A model generated the notes under the pieces. The model did no database searches. It worked only from the letters and a program-made list of their open reading frames with translations, and was not told the origin of the DNA. Of a stretch of 61,639 nt of DNA, positions 50,134 through 59,500 are shown in pieces (positions within the stretch are counted from its first letter, which is position 1; the number at the start of each line of letters is the position of its first letter). The position numbers were made by a program, and so were the translations under genes. This DNA comes from an uncultured Candidatus Melainabacteria bacterium (lineage in GTDB: Bacteria > Cyanobacteriota > Vampirovibrionia > Gastranaerophilales > Gastranaerophilaceae): positions 1-61,639 of the forward strand of contig CAKUTX010000008.1 of the NCBI GenBank assembly GCA_934692485.1, in the 5' to 3' direction.

Positions 50134-51810
50134 ATGAATAATTCTTTAAAACAAACACTGAAACTTTTACCATCACTTCCAGGATGTTATATCTATTATA
50201 ACGCAGATGGAGAAGTTATTTACGTTGGAAAAGCAAAAATCCTCAAACGTCGTGTAATGAGCTATTTTAACAGGAAACATGATAGTGTAAAAGTTAACGT
50301 GCTTGTTTCTCAAATCGAACGACTCGAATATATTATTACAAATACTGAAGTCGAAGCGTTAATTTTAGAAAGTCATCTTATTAAAAAATATAAACCAAAA
50401 TACAATATATTATTAAAAGATGACAAAAAATATCCATATTTTTTAATTACAGACGAAGATTTCCCAAGAATTACAATTGTACGCAAAAAAAATCTCAACC
50501 CCGACAAAGGTAGATACTACGGCCCATATACTGATATAAGAGCAATGCACGCAACTCTCGATTTTCTGAAAAAAATTTTTCCTTTAAAACAGTGTAAATC
50601 TCCAAAATTCAAAGATAGACCCTGCTTGTATTATCATATAGGCAAATGTATGGCTCCTTGCCAAAACAAAATTAGCTCAGAAGAATACAAAGATATTGTC
50701 AAACAAGCAGAGCTTTTTCTTTCAGGGAAACAATCAGAATTAATGAAACAATTAAAAGAGCAAATGCAAAAATATTCTGACAGTTTGCAATTTGAAAAAG
50801 CAGCAAAACTTCGTGACAGTTACAATGATTTGGCAAAAACGCTAGAAAAACAAAAAGTTGTTTATGAAAATACAAAACTTAATGAGGACGTAATTTCTCT
50901 CATGTCAGATGACGGAATTTTTGCAATAGTAATTCTTATGATTAGGGAAGGACGACTTATTGACAAAAAGGATTTCGTATATGACGTGGAAGATGACGAC
51001 AGAACAGAGTTTTTCGCAACTTTTTTCAAAGAATATTACAGCACGCTTAAGCTGGGGTACCCTGATAGAATTGTTTCAAATGAGCTTGAGGCTGTAGGAG
51101 AAAAAGCGCTGTATGAAGAATGGCTTGAAATTCTTGCGCAGAAAAAAGTTAAAATAAGTTATGGAAAATCAGCTCAGGGCAAAGAATTACAAATGCTTGC
51201 GGATAAAAATACCAAAGTCGTTCTCGACAATGCGAAAATAAAAAAAATGGCAGCAATCCAAGAAGATTTTAATGAAATAGGTTCTTATTTGGCAGAAAAA
51301 CTTGAGCTCAAAAATTTCCCATACAGAATGGAATGTTACGATATTTCTCACATACAAGGAACAAATACCGTTGCATCAATGGTAACTTTTGTAAATGGAG
51401 TGAAAAAAGCATCAGAATATAGAAAATTCAAAATCAAATCGACAGAAGGCAAGCCGGACGATTTTCTCTCAATGAAAGAAGTTTTGACGCGTAGGCTTTC
51501 TCATCTTGGCGAAAAAAAATGGGAAAAACCTGATTTGATAATTATTGATGGAGGTAAAGGACAGCTTTCAAGTGTTATGCAAATTATTGAGGAGCTTGGC
51601 GTTACTGGAATTGATGTCGTCAGTTTAGCAAAAAAACATGAAGAAGTATTTTTACCAAAACAATCTAAGCCAGTAATTTTACCAAGAAATTCAAGCGCAT
51701 TATTTTTGTTTCAAAGAATAAGAGATGAAGCCCATCGTTTTGCGATAACTTTCCATAGACAAAGACGCTCAAAATCAATGATTAATGGCTTAAACGAAAA
51801 ATCTAAATAA
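50134..51810 (+). CDS. uvrC: Excinuclease ABC subunit C, lacking the C-terminal HhH domain
   Basis: 558 residues from ATG 50134. GIY-YIG nuclease (LPGCYIYYNADGEVIYVGKA), Cys-rich region (CKSPKFKDRPCLYYHIGKCM then APCQ), UVR motif (QFEKAAKLRDSYNDLAKTLE), RNase H-like nuclease (YRMECYDISHIQGTNTVASM and IIIDGGKGQLSSVMQI) and RDEAHRFAITFHRQRRSK. The usual protein goes on with about 50 residues of helix-hairpin-helix (PGIGxKRxxxLL); here it stops after SMINGLNEKSK. No frameshift explains the loss. UvrC makes both incisions in nucleotide excision repair. Confidence 0.92.
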   Translation: MNNSLKQTLKLLPSLPGCYIYYNADGEVIYVGKAKILKRRVMSYFNRKHDSVKVNVLVSQIERLEYIITNTEVEALILESHLIKKYKPKYNILLKDDKKYPYFLITDEDFPRITIVRKKNLNPDKGRYYGPYTDIRAMHATLDFLKKIFPLKQCKSPKFKDRPCLYYHIGKCMAPCQNKISSEEYKDIVKQAELFLSGKQSELMKQLKEQMQKYSDSLQFEKAAKLRDSYNDLAKTLEKQKVVYENTKLNEDVISLMSDDGIFAIVILMIREGRLIDKKDFVYDVEDDDRTEFFATFFKEYYSTLKLGYPDRIVSNELEAVGEKALYEEWLEILAQKKVKISYGKSAQGKELQMLADKNTKVVLDNAKIKKMAAIQEDFNEIGSYLAEKLELKNFPYRMECYDISHIQGTNTVASMVTFVNGVKKASEYRKFKIKSTEGKPDDFLSMKEVLTRRLSHLGEKKWEKPDLIIIDGGKGQLSSVMQIIEELGVTGIDVVSLAKKHEEVFLPKQSKPVILPRNSSALFLFQRIRDEAHRFAITFHRQRRSKSMINGLNEKSK

Positions 51811-51814
51811 TTTT

Positions 51815-52141
51815 CTAAGCCCTTCCACGGCTTTTTGTAATTTCTTTCCAAGTTTCTTCCAAATTAGTCATCGTTTCTGATTTCCCAAGCCATTTTGTAA
51901 CATATCGTTCTTCAGGTCCAAGTCCTCCTTCTATTTTTTGACCGGATGGAAGTAGATATTCTGCACTAGACATAGTGAAACAAATAACAACATGAGAATT
52001 TTTGTTTCTTTCCGGTTCCATTAACAATTTCATGTTATTATAGCGCTCTTTTCGCACCCCACCTGAATTGTGGGCATCTGATTGTTGTTCTGTTATAAAT
52101 TGTTTAAGGTCACTTGCTAATTCATTTAGAGTTTTTGCCAT
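51815..52141 (-). CDS. Unknown protein, shorter paralogue of its upstream neighbour
   Basis: 108 residues from ATG 52141 (AAGGA 9 bases upstream). It aligns with the first 110 residues of the upstream protein: YNNMKLLMEPE, VVICFTMSSAEYLLP, KIEGGLGPEERYVTKWLG, then the ending WKEITKS. The GGLGPEERY/GSMGSDERF block is the best conserved. No signal peptide. Last gene of the five-gene operon, overlapping the upstream gene by 20 bases. Family not recognised. Confidence 0.65.
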   Translation of the reverse strand: MAKTLNELASDLKQFITEQQSDAHNSGGVRKERYNNMKLLMEPERNKNSHVVICFTMSSAEYLLPSGQKIEGGLGPEERYVTKWLGKSETMTNLEETWKEITKSRGRA

Positions 52142-52610
52142 TTTTCTTTTTCCTTGCTTTTGCTTCAAATGCTTTTAGTTTGTGTCGAACACCTGAACCG
52201 GTAACAATTTCACCAGCTTCTTTCATTTCTTCTTTCGAAATTTCCAAATTTTCTTTTGTTTTCTTTTCATTTTGAACTTGTTGGTTTAATATTTCATTAG
52301 ATTTTGTCAAATAAACCCAATGCTTCTTTAATTCCCCATTAATATTTGGTCGGCCGGCCCACATCATAACAAATCTTTCATCTGAGCCCATACTACCATC
52401 AATTTTTTCTAAAGGGTCAATTTGATAACAAGCAGCAGAAATATTTACAGATACCCAAAAATGAGGAACAGAGGTCTTTTTAGTATCCATATAAACTTTC
52501 AAATTGTTATACTTATATTCAATTTTATTGTTAGAGTTATAAGAATCTGTTTGAATATTTATTAAATAATCTCTCAAACTATTCTCAAAAGCACGAATTG
52601 ATTCTGACAT
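52122..52610 (-). CDS. Unknown protein, longer paralogue of its downstream neighbour
   Basis: 162 residues. Residues 1-112 match the downstream protein (YNNLKVYMDTK, WVSVNISAACYQIDPLEKID, GSMGSDERFVMMWAGRP, WVYLTKS). The C-terminal 50 residues are a Lys/Glu-rich helix (EKKTKENLEISKEEMKEAGE) with a very basic end. No signal or membrane span. It is 12 bases after the UPF0210 gene. The tandem pair arose by duplication. Function unknown; position suggests a cytoplasmic partner of the motor-like pair. Confidence 0.65.
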   Translation of the reverse strand: MSESIRAFENSLRDYLINIQTDSYNSNNKIEYKYNNLKVYMDTKKTSVPHFWVSVNISAACYQIDPLEKIDGSMGSDERFVMMWAGRPNINGELKKHWVYLTKSNEILNQQVQNEKKTKENLEISKEEMKEAGEIVTGSGVRHKLKAFEAKARKKKNGKNSK

Positions 52611-52622
52611 AATATATTCTTT

Positions 52623-53984
52623 CTAGTTGTTCAAACTATGAATTGGAGCCGGAATTCTACCTCCACGACAAACAAATCCGGCAGATGATAAGTTATTTAT
52701 AGGCATAATCGGAGCTTTTCCAAGCAGACCGCCATAAACAACTTCGTCACCAACATCTTTTCCATAAACAGGAATAACTCTAACCGCAGTCGTTTTTTTG
52801 TTAATCATACCGATTGCCATCTCATCAGCAATAATTCCTGCAATTGTTTCTTTTGGTGTTTTTCCAGAAATCGCAATCATATCAAGTCCGACCGAGCAAA
52901 CTGAAGTCATGGCCTCAAGTTTATCAAAGGTTAAATATCCATTTGTTGCAGCCTCAATCATTCCAGCATCTTCTGAAACAGGAATAAATGCTCCTGACAA
53001 GCCTCCGACGTGAGAACTTGCCATTATTCCACCTTTTTTCACGGCATCATTCAGCATTGCAAGAGCCGCAGTAGTTCCGTGAGCACCAGCATGCTCAAGC
53101 CCCATTGCCTGAAAAATTCCTGCAACACTATCACCTTCCGCTGGAGTCGGCGCAAGTGACAAATCGATTACCCCAAACGGGACACCTAACCGCTTTGCAA
53201 GTTTTCTTCCAACCAATTCTCCCGTGGAAGTGATTTTATAAGCTATTTGCTTAATTTTATTTGCAACAGAGCTTAAATCTTCATTTTTATCTAAAGCTTC
53301 TATTGCGGCACGAACGACCCCAGGGCCTGAAACCCCTACATTCAAAGCACATTCCGGCTCACCGACTCCGCAAAAAGCTCCTGCCATAAACGGATTATCT
53401 CCAGGGCTATTGCAGAATACCACCAATTTAGCTGCGCCAATTCCATCTCTATCCGCAGTAAGCTCTGCTGATTTTTTAATAATTTCCGACATCTTCAAAA
53501 CAGCATCCATATTTATTCCTGCCTTTGAAGAAGCTACATTTATTGATGAACACAGTCTTTCTGTTTGCGCCAAAGCCTCTGGAATGCTTTCTATAAGCAA
53601 CTTATCACCTTTTGTCATGCCTTTTTCAACAAGAGCTGAAAATCCACCAATAAAGTTCACACCGACATCTTTTGCCGCTCTATCAAGGGTTTTGGCAATT
53701 TTTACGTAATCCGGATTTTTGCACGATTCTCCAATAATTGAAATTGGTGTTACCGCAATTCGTTTATTTACAATTGGGATTGAGTAATCATTCTCAAATT
53801 CGTTTGCGTATTCAACCAAATTTGATGCATATTTCACTATTTTGTTGTAAATATTTTCACAAACAACATCAACATCACTGTCTGCACAATCTCTCAAACT
53901 TAGAGCAAGTGTAACTGTTCTAATATCCAGATTGTATAATTTTATCATATTAATTGTTTCTAAAATCAAATCTTCATTTATCAT
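52623..53984 (-). CDS. UPF0210 / PFL family protein (DUF711)
   Basis: 453 residues from ATG 53984, which gives the usual family length; the longer frame would begin inside the upstream gene. Motifs: [85 protein letters not shown] and [20 protein letters not shown]. The family has a glycyl-radical-like barrel fold but unknown activity; it is widespread, often with an ACT-domain partner. Here it overlaps the OmpA/MotB-like gene by 11 bases, so the two are translationally coupled. No ACT protein is adjacent. Confidence 0.88.
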   Translation of the reverse strand: MINEDLILETINMIKLYNLDIRTVTLALSLRDCADSDVDVVCENIYNKIVKYASNLVEYANEFENDYSIPIVNKRIAVTPISIIGESCKNPDYVKIAKTLDRAAKDVGVNFIGGFSALVEKGMTKGDKLLIESIPEALAQTERLCSSINVASSKAGINMDAVLKMSEIIKKSAELTADRDGIGAAKLVVFCNSPGDNPFMAGAFCGVGEPECALNVGVSGPGVVRAAIEALDKNEDLSSVANKIKQIAYKITSTGELVGRKLAKRLGVPFGVIDLSLAPTPAEGDSVAGIFQAMGLEHAGAHGTTAALAMLNDAVKKGGIMASSHVGGLSGAFIPVSEDAGMIEAATNGYLTFDKLEAMTSVCSVGLDMIAISGKTPKETIAGIIADEMAIGMINKKTTAVRVIPVYGKDVGDEVVYGGLLGKAPIMPINNLSSAGFVCRGGRIPAPIHSLNN

Positions 53985-54681
53985 CTTTAAAATTAACTCC
54001 ATGAGATAAAACGTTTGCAATATCCAATTTTTTAACTTTTAAGCGCATTTCAACACGTCTGCTTTTGTTATAATCCTCTTTCCCGTTGACTAAAATCGGT
54101 TCAGAATAACTTTTACCCTCAACAACAAGCATACTTTTTAATTTGTCACTATACTTTTTATCGTATGATGTATGGAAAACGTAATCAGCAACAGAATTTG
54201 CCCTTTGCAAACTCAAATTCATATTACGCATATACTGTTCATCAGGATTTTTTATTCCAGAATAAGATTGACTATCTGTGTGACCTTGGATAATAATATT
54301 CTCAATTTGGTCAACGAGTTCTTCTTTTGAAAAAATTGTATTAATATAAATTGGCACAAGCTTGTCTAAATAAGCTTTTCCTTTTGGAGAAAGATTGTAA
54401 CTGCTAACTTCAAAAAGCTCTAAATCAGAAATTTTAATATCACCTGTCATAGGGTCAACTTGCGCATCAATATTGGCTTTTTTAAGGTTTTCAATTAATT
54501 CTTTGTTAACCTCAATTTGTTGCTTTTTTTGTTCAAGACTTTGTTGCGTAAATCCAGTCATTGCAAGCACAAACAATGTCATAAAAATAATAGCCAACCC
54601 TAACAACAAATCTGCCATTGTCGTCCAAAAAATGTTGTTATCGCTTTCGACTGCTCCTGTTTTTCTCATTTTTATAGCCAT
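53974..54681 (-). CDS. MotB/OmpA-like stator protein
   Basis: 235 residues. One membrane helix near residues 18-42 ([20 protein letters not shown]) with Asp in MAD, in the place of the proton-carrying Asp of MotB/ZorB. A periplasmic coiled segment ([20 protein letters not shown]) leads to an OmpA domain: [30 protein letters not shown] and [12 protein letters not shown], the peptidoglycan-binding signature. AAGGAGG 8 bases before the ATG. Paired with the MotA/ExbB-like gene (12-base gap). More like ZorB or TolR-OmpA hybrids than classic MotB; no zorC, zorD or zorE is present. Confidence 0.8.
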   Translation of the reverse strand: MAIKMRKTGAVESDNNIFWTTMADLLLGLAIIFMTLFVLAMTGFTQQSLEQKKQQIEVNKELIENLKKANIDAQVDPMTGDIKISDLELFEVSSYNLSPKGKAYLDKLVPIYINTIFSKEELVDQIENIIIQGHTDSQSYSGIKNPDEQYMRNMNLSLQRANSVADYVFHTSYDKKYSDKLKSMLVVEGKSYSEPILVNGKEDYNKSRRVEMRLKVKKLDIANVLSHGVNFKDDK

Positions 54682-54693
54682 GAAAAATCCTCC

Positions 54694-55602
54694 TTAGAAC
54701 AAATCATCCACATCATCGGATTTCCCACTATTTTTTGCAACCTCTTTCATATTCTTATTCATTTGGTTTATACCAAAAATAAGATTTTCAAGATATGGAA
54801 CGAGATTGCTAGCGATACCTGAGTTCAATGCAACTTTAAACTGTTGTGGCATTGCGTTAATCAAATTTGAAATAGAGTTATTTTGAATTTTAGTTTCTTT
54901 TAAAAGTTCAAGCAAAAACTTTTCTGAAGAAATGTTATCAAACAACTTGCCCATCACATCTTCACAAGCAGAAAGCGGTTTTTTGCATAAAGCTTGAAAA
55001 GTAAGTCTTTCAAAAAGCAAAAATAGAATAGACGAGCCAACCGCAATAACAGAAACAAGTGCTGCAGTTTGCATTGATGACATCAATCCAGCAACAGAAG
55101 CAATTGTTTTTTCTTGAGAAGAAAAATCTATTTTCCCGAACGCAATTGCAATATTCAAGAATGTAAACAAAGGCCCAAAACCTGTCAAAATTGTTGGAAC
55201 TGTTTGCAAAAACTTGTTGTTAAATTTAGATGTAACAAGTGTTTCTTCATTGAAAAAATACAAAGGATCAACTGTTGTTTGAATATTTTGAACAGTTGAA
55301 GAAACCTCTTTGTATGTTAAATCATTGTTCTTCCCTTTAAGTGCAATAGATTCAGAATAAACCAAAGTGTTTTTAAATTCCAACCAAGCTGCAGAAACAT
55401 AAGAATTTGCCGTCATTAATTCATCAATTTCTTTAAACCTAAAGTTCAAATCCGTTTTCTTAAAATTGGAAATAAAAGCCAAAAACTCTTTTAAGTTTTT
55501 GTTTACGTACAAATAATTTTTCGCACAATAAATTATCGAAAACAAAAAAGTAAAAATAACAATTAAAATTGGTATATCAGTAAAAATTTTTAATAAGTCC
55601 AT
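54694..55602 (-). CDS. MotA/TolQ/ExbB-like proton channel protein
   Basis: 302 residues. Membrane helices: one at 10-28 (PILIVIFTFLFSIIYCA), then after a cytoplasmic loop one at about 135-158 (TVPTILTGFGPLFTFLNIAI) and one at 185-207 (AALVSVIAVGSSILFLLFER). The GFGPLFTFL and MQTAALVSV elements are the MotA/ExbB core. A short helical cytoplasmic tail follows (about 90 residues), much shorter than the long tail of ZorA. AAGGAGAG before the ATG. First gene of the operon MotA-like, MotB-like, UPF0210, and two paralogues. Likely a proton-driven motor unit; the load is unknown. Confidence 0.75.
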   Translation of the reverse strand: MDLLKIFTDIPILIVIFTFLFSIIYCAKNYLYVNKNLKEFLAFISNFKKTDLNFRFKEIDELMTANSYVSAAWLEFKNTLVYSESIALKGKNNDLTYKEVSSTVQNIQTTVDPLYFFNEETLVTSKFNNKFLQTVPTILTGFGPLFTFLNIAIAFGKIDFSSQEKTIASVAGLMSSMQTAALVSVIAVGSSILFLLFERLTFQALCKKPLSACEDVMGKLFDNISSEKFLLELLKETKIQNNSISNLINAMPQQFKVALNSGIASNLVPYLENLIFGINQMNKNMKEVAKNSGKSDDVDDLF

Positions 55603-55845
55603 AATCTCTCCTTAAAAAAATTATAGCATAATAAGTAAAATAGGGCAATAATAGGGTTTGCGAGAAAACCTCCTCAGATAACAAATCCCTCATTAAAGAG
55701 AAAAATTAAAATTTTTAATAAAATTGCGAATTTAAAAAAAATTATCATCAAGAGTTTTAATTTATATGATACAATGTAAAAAAATAGCAAAAAAATTTTT
55801 CACGTGTTTTTAAAAAATGGGTCCATTAATAAAGGAGTATAAAAT

Positions 55846-56484
55846 ATGAAAGTTAACAACGTTCAAAATAACAACACAAATTTTGGCATGGCATTAAAAA
55901 TTAATCCAAAACTTAAACCTCAACTGCTATCCGTACATTCTGCAACTATTGAACGTTTACAAAAAATTGGAAAAGAAATCGAAAACGTAAAACTATATGA
56001 TGTTTGTTATGAAGATGATATTTATACTCCGGTAGTACGAAAAGTTGGGGCAAAAGATAGTGAAAATTATTTTGCAGAAATGAAAAGACAAGAAGGACTT
56101 TTGGGGAAACCGTATACCGTTACTTGTGATGATGGTACTTACCATGGATATAATCCTGATTATCCGCCAATATTTGAAGCTTTGTACAAAGACAGAGCTG
56201 AAGAAAAATATAAGCAGTATGCAAGTTTGCCAAATGTTCATGAACAAGCTGCTGAATTGAGTAAAATTTTAGAAAAACGAGATTTAATGTTGCAAAGAAA
56301 ATTTGAAGCTAAAAAAGATGCAAAAGCTGTTAAAGAAAGTCAAATTAGAGAGCAAAACATTAAACGAGAAACAGATGTAGATGATTTATTATCTCAATAT
56401 TCAGGGAATTACGAGCAGAAACCAGAAAAATTTAGTTTTTGGGAATATGTAGCAGATAGATTTAGTTCGTTTTTCTCAAAATAA
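55846..56484 (+). CDS. Unknown lineage-specific cytoplasmic protein
   Basis: 212 residues. N-terminus MKVNNVQNNNTNFGMALKIN, then a globular region with VTCDDGTYHGYNPDYPPIFE, a charged coiled helix (LEKRDLMLQRKFEAKKDAKA) and an aromatic C-terminus (FSFWEYVADRFSSFFSK) that may be an amphipathic membrane-binding helix. No signal peptide. AAAGGAGT precedes the ATG. The N-terminal Q-N-N-x-NF-G pattern is similar to the start of the protein at 3467. No family recognised. Confidence 0.6.
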   Translation: MKVNNVQNNNTNFGMALKINPKLKPQLLSVHSATIERLQKIGKEIENVKLYDVCYEDDIYTPVVRKVGAKDSENYFAEMKRQEGLLGKPYTVTCDDGTYHGYNPDYPPIFEALYKDRAEEKYKQYASLPNVHEQAAELSKILEKRDLMLQRKFEAKKDAKAVKESQIREQNIKRETDVDDLLSQYSGNYEQKPEKFSFWEYVADRFSSFFSK

Positions 56485-56548
56485 TGATAATTCTTTTAAT
56501 ATAATTTTAAAAAAATCTATACTTTACTCTTTATTTTTTTTATAAAAT

Positions 56549-59500
56549 TCAATATTTTTTGTAACAACATCCTAAAGTTTTGTGCTGAGGGTTTTGGGAT
56601 AGTTGGGATATAGTCAGGTTGGCTCTTTGTGCTAACTGTTGAGGGGTTAAAATGTTCAATTTACTGCTTAATCCAGTTGTTCCGTTTGAAATTTGTACTA
56701 CTGTTTGAGATAATTTGTCAGATTTTTGGGTAGAAAAAACCTGAGATTGTTCAACTTTTTGAGGAGAACTTTCATTCGTTTGAAGCAAAACCGCAGTGGC
56801 TTTTAAAACGTGTTTTGTGTCATTTTGAACTCTTTCTATCGGCTTATTATCTTTTCCCACTGCCCATTTGAAGCCAAATGTCAATGCAATACCGTTTCTA
56901 CCGCCGTTTCGCAACATAGCCTGTACAAATCCTGTACACTTATCCTGCCAAACTTTTTGCAAACCTACACCGTATTCAACATATGGCCTTATGCTCATTT
57001 CCGGCAAACGAACATTGTTCGCAGTAAATCTTGTTTCGTTTAGAATATTCCATACCATGCCTACACTTGCATATGGCTGCCAGCCTCTGCCTACATTACC
57101 CATTAATTTGATACTCGGATGCAACTGTATAGAATGAAGTGGGTCTGAAGATATTTTTATTCCTGCTGCATTAGTATAATCAAATGTATTCACATAAGTG
57201 TATGCCATTAGTAAAGATGGTTGAATAATAAATTTGCCATCATTAAACTCGAAATTGTAACCTGTTTTACTTCCAACGCCAGCCATTAATGCAGTGTAAT
57301 TTTCTTTGCCATACATTGTACTAGATTCTCCGTTGCTCGCACCAGCATTTACAGTTAAAGCAGTAAAGAAATCTCCGTGATAAAAAGTTTGAGTTAAACC
57401 TAATATTCCGCCATTTGTGGTTGTTGAAACACCGGAATAACTTTGAGAAGTTCCGTTGTAACCGATATATGGAGTAGTTACAGTTCCCCAACCGCGTTTA
57501 AGCTGTTTATAACTACTATCTCCACCTATCAGTGACCCGTATGATTGAACATCTACTCTCGGACCGTTTGACAATCCAACATTTTCAAAATTTGCGTATG
57601 GTTGATACCAAATACCACCAGTCTTAGAATACTCGTTTTCGTAGCGCATTGACTTTGGTTCTATTATTGCGTATCGATTAGCCAATGTTCTAATTTTCTT
57701 CGGCAACGGCATATACGAATAATCAGCATGCCTGAATGCATAACTAAATGTTTCATTTATTGCAGAATACGCTCCAATTTGTGAATTTACTGCACCTGAT
57801 AATACTGCAGGGTTGAAATCCGCTGAACTTTTTCCGCCGCCACGAGAAAACAAAAAGTATCCGTTGCTTGGGTTATAGCTCACGTCATATTTATATATTG
57901 GAGCAAAAGTAGTTGTTTGATAACTATTTGGAACATCTTTTCCTACAGTTGTTATATTTGTCTGAACTTTATCTTTAAAACTGTCGTAAGCAAACGGTAT
58001 ATATGTTTTTTCATTTGCAGAGTCAGATAGCAAATTTATTCCGTTTACATTGATAACCCCGTTTGCAACGGTTGTTGACGGAAGTCTATCCATTGATGAA
58101 TTTCTTAAATCAGCATCTAACAATAAATTAACATTTCCGTTAATCTTAAATGAATTTGCGGATAAATTATTAATACCGTCATTAATTAAGTTTAATGTTC
58201 CAGAATTTATATTTACATCATTAAACAAGTTTTCAGTATTCGTTGCTAAAACATTTAATGTTTGATTATTTATATCTAAAACACCTTTAATAGCAGCACC
58301 ATCAAGCAAAGTAAAGCTATCACCCACAATTTTTGTTGAACCTAATCCGGAAATTTCTTTATTCAATGTTCCTGATAAATTCAATATTCCAGAATTATTT
58401 ATAGCACCAGTCAAATTGCTTGTATTTGAAGTTACTTCACCACTATTAATTAAATTCCCGATATTTGCGCCAACAGTCAATTTCCCAGAGCTGTTTACAC
58501 TAACATCTTGTGATATTATCGAATTATTTGTTACTGCTCCTGCGATATTGGTTGTACCTGTTCCAGATATTTGAGTAGAAAGATTTCCACTTGTTAAAGT
58601 TAAAGAATTATCATTAATTATTCCATTTGTTGCAACAATCTTGTCCGCTGCAGTTGTTATACTTCCAATATTTTCAATTTTATCGGTAGCAGTCAGCATT
58701 CCCGATGAATTATCTAATACTCCAGTTACGTTTATAATTGATTGAGAAATATTCCCGATATTACTTGATGTACCAGAAATTTCTAAATTTCCGTTTCCGT
58801 TAATCTTTCCTGTATTAGTTAAATTTTGGATACTTGATACTAAACCGTTATTTGTAATTATTCCCGAATTACTAGCATTTGTTGATATTTTCAAATCATT
58901 TACAGTCAAGTTCCCATAATTTGCCAATTCATTTTGAGTTAATTCTGATACGTTTAATTTGCCGCTAGTATCAATATTTGTTTTACCTGCACCTGTAATG
59001 TTTAATACTGATGATGAATTTTTAATATTCAAATCGCCTTGGTTTAAAACATCTCCTTGCAAATTTGCATTATCCAATGTAATTTTGGCATCATTACTTA
59101 TTGCATTAATAATTGAACCGTCAGATGTTATTTTTACATCCTTTATCGTTAACGAATTTGCGCCTGATATTGTAACACCCTGTTTATCCCCAAGAATAAT
59201 TGTTGAAGTATTTGTTCCGTCAGTTGCTCCTGATATTGTTAAATTATCCGCTAAAATTCCTAAGTTTTCTTTTGCGGTATATATATCATTTGCATTTGTT
59301 GTTGTAAATGTTTTTTCTTTTGAACCTGCAACCGTGTTTTGAACAATTAAAGCTAAAGTATCGCCATCTGTAGTATATTTCTTAGTTCCTTCATTTGTTT
59401 TTGTAATTTCATATTGAATTGTGTCATTAACTAATGAACCGCTTGATTTTATAGCAGATGTTTTTTCTGAATAAGTATCTGTTCTTTTCCAAGAACCGAG

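Noticed and set aside
53974..55602. Zorya anti-phage system
   Set aside because: The MotA-like and MotB/OmpA-like pair recalls ZorA-ZorB, but the long ZorA tail and zorC/D/E genes are missing. Reported only as motor-like.
53974..55602. Flagellar stator MotA-MotB
   Set aside because: The operon has no other flagellar gene and the MotA-like protein lacks the usual four-helix order with the cytoplasmic loop of MotA; the TM pattern is closer to ExbB/ZorA.
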